Assembly (NCBI GenBank): GCA_000702685.1
Contig: JNJD01000007.1
Coordinates: 186,001 to 250,000 of the forward strand
DNA length: 64,000 nt
Source: Lachnospiraceae bacterium AC2028
GTDB lineage: Bacteria > Bacillota > Clostridia > Lachnospirales > Lachnospiraceae
Direction of reading: 5' to 3'
Part shown: positions 44,991 to 51,614 of the stretch, in pieces
Layout of the letters: each line of letters opens with the position of its first letter
Numbering within the stretch: the first letter of the stretch is position 1
Program-made: the position numbers and the translations under genes
The notes under the pieces: model-generated
Database searches by the model: none
What the model was told of the DNA's origin: nothing
The model's input: only the letters and a program-made list of their open reading frames with translations

Positions 44991-46517
44991 TCACTTTACC
45001 GCTTCCTTTCCGGCAGGCAGATCATCTTTTCTGACGACCGGAAGATGAACGGTGACTTCGGTTCCCTTTTGAGGATCGGATGTGATCTCCAATCCGTATT
45101 CTTTTCCGAAAAGTGCTTCGATCCTCTTTCTTACGTTTACAAGGGCTATATGATCCAGGCCGCCCTGTCCGGAGGACTCTTTTTCTTCCATTGCATTTCT
45201 GACATTTTCAAGGCCTTCCGCATCCATTCCCTTTCCGTTATCGGATACGGTTATGAACAGATCATCCTTTTCCGTATGCGCATTCACCTCAAGTTTTCCG
45301 CCTTCCGCGGAAAGTCCGTGCATTATCGCATTCTCAACTATCGGCTGTATCAGCATCCTCGGAAGATAGATATCGCTGAAGGAATCATCCTCACCGAATT
45401 GCACCTCTATCATATCCGGATATCTGGCCTGCATTATCTCCGTATACTGTTCAAGAACATAGAATTCTTCAAGCAGCGATATGTACTCATCCGCGGCATT
45501 GGCGTATCTGAGCATGATCGAAAGTTCGGTACATATCCTCGACGCCGTTTCCTTATCGCCCCTTCCTATGAGAGCCCTGACTATATTCAGGGTGTTGACC
45601 GTAAAGTGGGCGCTTATCTGTTTTTTCAAAAGAGTAAGATTGGTTCTCTCAAGTTCCAGATCAACACTTGTCTTGACGAACCTCTTCATGAATCTTTCGA
45701 AAACAAAGGCCACGAACACAAGTATCAGTATCGTAACGGGCAGAGCGATCCTGAAAAAGCGGGAGACCTCTTCAGATACGGAGTCCACACAATATACGAC
45801 GATCCTGCAGCCGGTAAGTCCTATATATCTTTCGGTAACATAAACGGATCTGTTCAGCCTGCTTTCCAGATCTTCTTTTCCGATGCCTCCGCCGGCACAT
45901 ACAAGCTTATCTTCATAATACAGAGCCGCACCTATATAGTCCGGATCGTTGTAAACGGAGAGAAGCTTTTCCACCTTTCTCTGATCCATCAAAAGCAGTA
46001 CATATCCGACACACTTTTCTTCATCGGATATCTCTTCGTATATTCCTATATAGTTTTCCCTGCCCGAGGAAACCGCAATGACATTGTCGCTTCCTTCTCC
46101 GATAAGATAAAAAGAACGGGCAAGGACCGTATTCGGAGCCGTCCCCTTAAGCCTGTAATAATCACCGGAAGAATTATATATGACAACGCTGTCGGCATTG
46201 ACTATCCTCTTGAGAACAGGTTCAAACATTTCCTGGGCATAGGCATTTATGTCATAAAATTCATTTAGTGACTTTGCATTTACTGCAGCAATCATCTCCG
46301 CATCATCAGACAAAATGGATGCCGATTCTTCCATAAGAAGCATCTCGTTGCCGATATCATTCATAATGGTTCCGACCGCATTCATGGCATGTTTTTCCAT
46401 GTTGCTTCTGATGACCCTTACCGTAAGAATGTAAAAAACCACCCAGAGCAGTACTATAACTGCCCCGAAAAGAATGATCGCCGCTGTTTTTCTTTTTCCG
46501 GGTCGGCTGCTTACCAT
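44991..46517 (-). CDS. YesM/LytS-type sensor histidine kinase
   Basis: ATG 46517 is chosen; its frame overlaps the stop of the solute-binding gene upstream. The 508-residue protein has membrane helix 1 (11-33), an extracytoplasmic sensor of about 215 residues, helix 2 (256-275) and the His_kinase domain with QISAHFTVNTLNI, whose His304 is the phosphorylation site (usual sequence QxxPHFLFN). The ATPase domain has MLIQPIVENAIMHG and TVSDNGKGMD. It should pass phosphate to the YesN-type regulator encoded first in the operon. The outer domain may bind one of the two lipoproteins between them. Confidence 0.92.
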   Translation of the reverse strand: MVSSRPGKRKTAAIILFGAVIVLLWVVFYILTVRVIRSNMEKHAMNAVGTIMNDIGNEMLLMEESASILSDDAEMIAAVNAKSLNEFYDINAYAQEMFEPVLKRIVNADSVVIYNSSGDYYRLKGTAPNTVLARSFYLIGEGSDNVIAVSSGRENYIGIYEEISDEEKCVGYVLLLMDQRKVEKLLSVYNDPDYIGAALYYEDKLVCAGGGIGKEDLESRLNRSVYVTERYIGLTGCRIVVYCVDSVSEEVSRFFRIALPVTILILVFVAFVFERFMKRFVKTSVDLELERTNLTLLKKQISAHFTVNTLNIVRALIGRGDKETASRICTELSIMLRYANAADEYISLLEEFYVLEQYTEIMQARYPDMIEVQFGEDDSFSDIYLPRMLIQPIVENAIMHGLSAEGGKLEVNAHTEKDDLFITVSDNGKGMDAEGLENVRNAMEEKESSGQGGLDHIALVNVRKRIEALFGKEYGLEITSDPQKGTEVTVHLPVVRKDDLPAGKEAVK

Positions 46518-47662
46518 TTTGATTCCAGTATACCTGCCCAAAAATCTTCAAAGTATTCCCTGTTCTGGATCATATAATCCTGATCCGGAACAAACAGATC
46601 TATTTCGTCCAAAGGTACTTCGCTTCCGTCAGGGATGTCGGTTCTGACAGACCACGTTCCCTCGGTGCAGAACGGTCTGTATCCATCGATGTTTCCGTCG
46701 GTCTCACCGTACAGAAATCTGATGAAAAGCTTCGCCGTATTGATATTGTCCGAATTCCTTGCGATCATCGCACAGAATGATATCCTGCATCCGCAAAACG
46801 GCTCAAGATCATATACGGGAGCCATATCATATCCGAGATCCATGAATCTCAGTTTGCTCGATACCATTATCCCGAAATCCGCAGCTCCCGATCCGAGCGC
46901 TTCGAGCACTTCGTCGGAACTGTTTGTATAGACTATGTTTTTCGATACGCTTTTCCAGAAATATTCTGCAATACCTTCGTCACCGGTGTCCGGTTCCATT
47001 CCGTACAGATCGGTGTACGCGCAGGTCAGTTCGTCCGAATATTCGAAGACACCTCCGCAGAACGCATATGTGGAAAAAGAATGCAGGGGATTCGGCATAT
47101 AGATCCTGCCTTCATAGCACTCATCGGCAAGTTCCCATATATTCTCAATGGGACATTCATCGAATAATCCGGAATTGTAAAACAGCATCTCCGCTTCATA
47201 TGTGAACGATCCCATATCATTGCTGCCGGGATCCTTCATCTTTTCCGCGATATCTGACGGAAGATACGGATATGCGATCCCCGTATCGACAATGCGCTCC
47301 TTGAACTGGCCGCTGTTGTCATTGCAGATTATCACATCGCAATCGGTAAGTCCGTTTTTGTAATTTTCTTCCACCTCTTCAACCAGATTGGGACTTCGCA
47401 GATCCCTTATCTCCACACACAATCCGGGGTACAGTTTTTCGAAAGCCTCCTTGGTCCGGGTTGCTCTTGTGGAAACGGTATACACTACAAGAACATCTTC
47501 CTTAAGCGCTTTTTCGTACAGTTCGTCTGCGGTCTCTTCCTTATCAAGCGCCGCTCCGGCAAGCCATGCATCTTCATCCGCGGTTTTTCCGCATGCGGCG
47601 GTGATACATAACATGCACACTGTCATTATGAAGGAAAGTACCCTGACATATCCCGTTTTCAA
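46511..47662 (-). CDS. Solute-binding lipoprotein (ABC-type, ferric/thiamine-like)
   Basis: The 383-residue protein has a signal peptide ending in lipobox ITAAC (Cys24). The mature part reads like a family 1 or family 6 solute-binding protein (VYTVSTRATRTKEAFEKLYPGLCVEIRDLRSPNLVEEVEENYKNG), the Fe3+/polyamine-type fold. The ligand is unknown. The ATG overlaps the upstream gene's stop (ATGA), and its 3' end overlaps the kinase gene. No permease or ATPase gene is near, so a sensory role with the kinase is likely. Confidence 0.85.
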   Translation of the reverse strand: MKTGYVRVLSFIMTVCMLCITAACGKTADEDAWLAGAALDKEETADELYEKALKEDVLVVYTVSTRATRTKEAFEKLYPGLCVEIRDLRSPNLVEEVEENYKNGLTDCDVIICNDNSGQFKERIVDTGIAYPYLPSDIAEKMKDPGSNDMGSFTYEAEMLFYNSGLFDECPIENIWELADECYEGRIYMPNPLHSFSTYAFCGGVFEYSDELTCAYTDLYGMEPDTGDEGIAEYFWKSVSKNIVYTNSSDEVLEALGSGAADFGIMVSSKLRFMDLGYDMAPVYDLEPFCGCRISFCAMIARNSDNINTAKLFIRFLYGETDGNIDGYRPFCTEGTWSVRTDIPDGSEVPLDEIDLFVPDQDYMIQNREYFEDFWAGILESKW

Positions 47663-49065
47663 TGTATAAGCCCCTCCGCTCCCGATACGTATTCATTCCA
47701 TACATCATCATCTGAGATATCCGATCTGCCGGTCACAAAATCCGCCAGATACCGGTCAAGATATACGGAAAGTTTTTCATCTTTCCCGGCTGCTCTGACA
47801 TCATTCTGCGGCAGATAGTCCGCATATGCCATCTTTGCCCTTGCATCAACATATTCCGAATCCGAATTGAGTCCGTTCCATGTGACTCCGTACAGATACT
47901 TATCGGGAACCCTCATGGGTCCGACACCGTTAAGATTCTTATTCTGGACAACGTCACGGATATAATTCCTTGTAATGATCGTGGACGGAGTCATATAAAT
48001 ACTTATGTCCCTGCCGTCCGAATAATCCCAGTCAACGCCCGGCTCTCCGAATCTGGCGATCAGTGAAGCTTCCTCCGACATCATAGTGTCAAGCAGAAGC
48101 TCGGCCGCTTCCTTCTTTTCGCTTCTCGAAAGGATTATCGCACCGATCTGAGGCTCGTTTTCGGGAAGCACTGCAAATGCTTTTCCGTCCGGTCCCTTAA
48201 GCGGCGGCACATGGACATATCTGGCCATGATCTCCGGATTTCCGCGGTATATGACATCTCCTATCGAGGAAGCCGTGAAAGCCCCCACAATATGTTCCGG
48301 GCTGTTAACCAGTTCGCACAGCTCGGATTCCGAGCATGTAAGTATACTGTCGTCTATAAGGCCCTTTTCATAAAGTTCATTACAGAACAAAAGTCCGTCC
48401 CGATACTCCGGATCTGTGGCAATGCAGTGTCCGTCTGCGGACATTCTCGAATGATACGGATCGTTTTTGGCATAAGAACCGAGAATGAATTCCACGGGAT
48501 CCAGATCGTAACGGGACAGCGAACCTGCAAGCGGTATCTCGTCACGGATGCCGTTTCCGTTGGGGTCTTCATTCTTAAACGCTTCCAGGATCTCTTCAAA
48601 TTCCTCGCAGGTTTTAGGAACTGACATCCCCAGATTGATAAGCCATTCTTTATTGATCCAAAGAATGGTTCCTATTTTATCCTGCGTGTCCCATCCTTCC
48701 GATACATATCGGAACTCACCGTCCGGAAGATATATATCTCCACGGGATGCATATTCATCAAGCACCCCGTCACTCGGAACAAAGTCCTTTCCGAACAGCA
48801 CAACATCTATCTCCGCTTCGGAGTTAAAAAGCATATCAAGGTAATCGTCACAGTCTTCTATCTTCACAAAAGCCACGACTATCTCAAGCCCGGTCTTTTC
48901 CTCGAGATAGTTAATGTAATAATTCGTATCTATATCCTGGATGTTTTCCGAATAGGGAATTGCGACATACAAAATCTCGGGCTGCGATCTCAAACCGCAG
49001 CCCGGTATATGCAGAAGCGACATTATGAAAGCAAAAATGAGAAGTTTACTGATCTTCCTGTTCAC
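47659..49065 (-). CDS. Extracellular solute-binding lipoprotein
   Basis: The 468-residue protein has a signal peptide and lipobox HIPGC (Cys23). The mature chain has the family 1/UgpB-like layout with EIPLAGSLSRYDLDPVEFILG, the opening YVAIPYSENIQDIDTNYYINYLEEKTGLEIVV, and a C-terminal AKMAYADYLPQND. It looks like the large binding proteins for sugars or oligosaccharides in Lachnospiraceae. It is the second gene of the operon, starting inside the end of the response-regulator gene (20-base overlap) and overlapping the second binding-protein gene. Confidence 0.86.
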   Translation of the reverse strand: MNRKISKLLIFAFIMSLLHIPGCGLRSQPEILYVAIPYSENIQDIDTNYYINYLEEKTGLEIVVAFVKIEDCDDYLDMLFNSEAEIDVVLFGKDFVPSDGVLDEYASRGDIYLPDGEFRYVSEGWDTQDKIGTILWINKEWLINLGMSVPKTCEEFEEILEAFKNEDPNGNGIRDEIPLAGSLSRYDLDPVEFILGSYAKNDPYHSRMSADGHCIATDPEYRDGLLFCNELYEKGLIDDSILTCSESELCELVNSPEHIVGAFTASSIGDVIYRGNPEIMARYVHVPPLKGPDGKAFAVLPENEPQIGAIILSRSEKKEAAELLLDTMMSEEASLIARFGEPGVDWDYSDGRDISIYMTPSTIITRNYIRDVVQNKNLNGVGPMRVPDKYLYGVTWNGLNSDSEYVDARAKMAYADYLPQNDVRAAGKDEKLSVYLDRYLADFVTGRSDISDDDVWNEYVSGAEGLIH

Positions 49066-49783
49066 CGGGATTCCTCATTTCCTTCGGAGAAACTCCGTAG
49101 TAATTCTTGAACACTTTGAAAAAATGATAATAGTCGGTATATCCGGCCATGACTCCTATCTGTTTGATAAGAAGAGTTCTGTCGTTCATAAGTTCTCCCG
49201 CATACTTCATCCTCTTATCGGTAAGGTACATGCTGAGAGACTGGTTATAATATTTCTGGAAAAGAGCGCAGATATAATTCCTGCTGAATCCGAATTTCTC
49301 CGAGAGCGATGAAAGAGTTATCTTCTCAGTGAAATTTTCATCGACATATTTTACGAGACTGTTGAATCCCGGATTATCCGTAACGCTTTCGGTAACGGCG
49401 GGACGGCTCTTGGAAAGCTTTGAATTCAGTTTCTCCAAAACGATACGGACATCTCCGTTATCGACCGGCTTGAGGATATAATCAAAACCATCCTGCTGGA
49501 AAAACGCACGGACATTTTCAAAATCATCATATGCGGATATGATCACAAATTCAGCTTCGCATCCGCTATCTTTTAGCCTGGATATCAGCTCATTGCCGTC
49601 CATCTTCGGCATCTTCATATCGCAGAAGACCGCATCCGCTCCCAGTTCAAGGATCTCGCCTATAGCTTTTTCGGGATCGGTATTGCTCCCTATCACCTCG
49701 AAGCCGTTCTCCATCCACGGAATGATCTCTGTCAGTTCTTCCAATATGAAACGGTCGTCATCTACCAGATATGCCCTGTACAT
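49046..49783 (-). CDS. YesN-type response regulator (receiver plus AraC DNA-binding domain)
   Basis: ATG 49783 is chosen (245 residues); the frame is open to 49825 without a site. The receiver has the acidic pair Asp8/Asp9, phosphoacceptor Asp55 in FCDMKMPKMDG, and Lys in YILKPVD. The C-terminal HTH_18 has LSSLSEKFGFSRNYICALFQKYYNQSLSMYLTDKRMKYAGELMNDRTLLIKQIGVMAGYTDYYHFFKVFKNYYGVSPKEMR. It is first in the operon and cognate to the kinase at 44991-46517. Such pairs usually regulate carbohydrate uptake and degradation genes, none of which are close. Confidence 0.93.
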   Translation of the reverse strand: MYRAYLVDDDRFILEELTEIIPWMENGFEVIGSNTDPEKAIGEILELGADAVFCDMKMPKMDGNELISRLKDSGCEAEFVIISAYDDFENVRAFFQQDGFDYILKPVDNGDVRIVLEKLNSKLSKSRPAVTESVTDNPGFNSLVKYVDENFTEKITLSSLSEKFGFSRNYICALFQKYYNQSLSMYLTDKRMKYAGELMNDRTLLIKQIGVMAGYTDYYHFFKVFKNYYGVSPKEMRNPGEQEDQ

Positions 49784-49815
49784 TGAATTACCCCGCAAAA
49801 CTGTTGTTTTGTTAG

Positions 49816-49824
49816 ATTGTATCA
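49816..49824 (-). promoter_or_regulatory. Promoter of the response-regulator operon
   Basis: Minus strand: extended -10 TGA-TACAAT (49816-49824), about 33 bases before the ATG at 49783. The -35 at 17 bases is poor (ACATAA), as is usual with extended -10 elements. Confidence 0.5.
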
Positions 49825-49905
49825 CATATTCCGGTCATTTATGTACGGCCCGTCCCAAAAACACCGCGGAGGGACAAAAATGTGGATAAAATGCCCAAAA
49901 TACAG

Positions 49906-49911
49906 TAAAAT
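49906..49911 (+). promoter_or_regulatory. Possible -10 box before the channel operon
   Basis: TAAAAT (49906-49911), with TGGATA (49883-49888) at 17 bases, points to transcription starting at the ATG 49920 itself, which has no Shine-Dalgarno sequence. Confidence 0.35.
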
Positions 49912-49919
49912 AACTATGT

Positions 49920-51104
49920 ATGGGCAAAAAAGCAAAATCCGACAATCTCATACCGGGAAACGGCAGAAAAAAAAGCCTGATAAGCAGGATAAAGGACTCA
50001 CATATCGCAGTGATAACCGTGATCCTGGTACTGGTCCTCCTTGTATGCTACGCCTGCTACATGCTCGGCGGTGCCAGGGAAGACGGCCTGAGCTTCTGGG
50101 ACGTAATAGTCTACAATCTGCTGGCACTTGCGGGTAACGATTACGAATTCACCGGAACACCCGCCGGAAGGATCCTGGGACTCATAGTACTGGTGCTCGG
50201 AGTCCTCGCACTTTCAACCATCACGGGTTATATCTCATCCGCCCTGGTCGCAAGCAAGCTTAACGCAGAAAGAGGTATCAAGAAAATGCAGAATATGAAA
50301 GATCACATCATCGTCTGCGGATGGAAAAACGACATAAAGAATCTCATCACCGGAATCCTCCGCAAGAACAGAAATCTTTCCGTATCGGACATAATCCTCA
50401 TCACGGGCGCGGATGACGTTAAGACCCAGGCATTAAAGGACGACCCCGTTCTTAAGGGGCTCAATCTTCTCAAGGGTGATTTCACCGAGGAACAGACTCT
50501 CAAAAATGCGGGCATCGGCGCCGCAGCCAAGGTTCTCATAATCGGCGAGAGCGGTGAGAACCTCGATGACGAGCTTATCGATTCCAGAGTATTTGTCACT
50601 GCGCTTCTGGCAAGAAATCTCAATTCAAAATGTCACATATGCGCTCAGATCCGTACCGAGCGCTATCGCAATTATCTCGAAGCACAGGGCTGCGCAGAGA
50701 TCATCTACACCGAGGAATATACACGCCACATTCTCACCACATCCACCAACTACAGCGGAATGAGCAAAGTCATGAGCTCGCTCCTCGATAACGGTGACGG
50801 CATTTCCGTCCAGATCGAGCCCGTTCCCGAAAAATGGATCGGCAGGAAATATTCCGAATTCTTCGATATGTACAAGAAGGAAAAGAATATCCTTCTGCTC
50901 GGCATCCTTGAAAATATGGGCGTCGAAAAAGAGATCAAGCACAGCATTCTGTCCGAAGCACAGAAATCAACAAATTACGGCGAGATCATTCAGCGTCTCA
51001 AGACCGTTAAATCCATGGAAACCAATAAGCCGCTCCTCAATCCCGGAGACGATTACCTCATCCCCGCCAATTCAGGAGCGATAATACTGGGAGCGGAGGT
51101 CTGA
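49920..51104 (+). CDS. CASTOR/POLLUX-like cation channel with RCK (TrkA-N) domains
   Basis: The 394-residue protein has membrane helix 1 (28-50), a pore loop and membrane helix 2 (84-108), then a cytoplasmic TrkA-N/RCK domain (HIIVCGWKNDIKNLITGIL, from about 128). The rest has a second RCK-like half with TNYSGMSKVMSSLLDNG. Where potassium channels have TVGYGD, this one has ALAGNDY (69-75), close to the ADxGNH filter of plant CASTOR/POLLUX channels. It is first in an operon with a cyclic-nucleotide-binding protein, whose ATG overlaps its stop (TGATG). Calcium or potassium permeation is undecided. Confidence 0.82.
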   Translation: MGKKAKSDNLIPGNGRKKSLISRIKDSHIAVITVILVLVLLVCYACYMLGGAREDGLSFWDVIVYNLLALAGNDYEFTGTPAGRILGLIVLVLGVLALSTITGYISSALVASKLNAERGIKKMQNMKDHIIVCGWKNDIKNLITGILRKNRNLSVSDIILITGADDVKTQALKDDPVLKGLNLLKGDFTEEQTLKNAGIGAAAKVLIIGESGENLDDELIDSRVFVTALLARNLNSKCHICAQIRTERYRNYLEAQGCAEIIYTEEYTRHILTTSTNYSGMSKVMSSLLDNGDGISVQIEPVPEKWIGRKYSEFFDMYKKEKNILLLGILENMGVEKEIKHSILSEAQKSTNYGEIIQRLKTVKSMETNKPLLNPGDDYLIPANSGAIILGAEV

Positions 51105-51586
51105 TGCAATACACGGAAAAACTCAAACAATTTCCCCTTTTTAATTCCATATCCGGTAAGGATCTTGAAGATTTCGCAGGGCTTTTGAAGGTTTCGAAAG
51201 CTTCCGCCGGCGAGAACATCATCACCGAAGGATCCACCGGGGCGGACATGTATTTCCTGATCGACGGAAGCGTCGACATCATCAAGACAACCGTCTTCGG
51301 CGAGAAATTCGTATGTGCCAGCCTCGACAGTGCGATGCACTGCGTATTCGGCGAAATGGCTCTGATCGACAGCGACACGAGATCGGCAACCGTCAAGGCA
51401 AGGACCGACTGCGTATCCTTAAGCATTTCCAAGAAGGACTTTGATTCCTTCGCGGATTCGCATCCGAATGCCGGCGTATCGCTCCTTCGTTTCATCGGGA
51501 TCAACCTCGTACGCAACATCCGCAAGGAAAACGAGAATCTTAACCTGGTCTACCAGGCACTTATAGAAGAGATAGAATCAAACTGA
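51104..51586 (+). CDS. Cyclic-nucleotide-binding domain protein
   Basis: The 160-residue protein is one CNB (cNMP/Crp-type) beta-roll: KLKQFPLFNSISGKDLEDFAGLL, then GENIITEGSTGADMYFLIDGSVDI, and the phosphate-binding cassette FGEMALIDSDTRSATV (82-97), with Glu84 and Arg93 in the ligand-binding positions. It has no helix-turn-helix, so it is not a CRP-type activator; helices follow to the end (LVYQALIEEIE). It overlaps the channel gene by one base, so it may gate or inform that channel as a separate subunit. Ligand binding is likely because the cassette is intact. Confidence 0.88.
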   Translation: MQYTEKLKQFPLFNSISGKDLEDFAGLLKVSKASAGENIITEGSTGADMYFLIDGSVDIIKTTVFGEKFVCASLDSAMHCVFGEMALIDSDTRSATVKARTDCVSLSISKKDFDSFADSHPNAGVSLLRFIGINLVRNIRKENENLNLVYQALIEEIESN

Positions 51587-51614
51587 TCATTATTCTTACA
51601 GGAGCTTTAAGACA

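Noticed and set aside
44973-46268. A 431-codon open frame on the plus strand.
   Set aside because: It is antisense to the sensor kinase gene, with no ribosome binding site and a composition that mirrors the real frame.
49880-50137. An ATG at 49880 with an excellent GGAGGG site opens a frame overlapping the channel gene in another phase.
   Set aside because: It joins the channel frame only by a +1 shift, the slippery run near the start favours -1, and its codons give a basic, low-complexity product. It is more likely chance.
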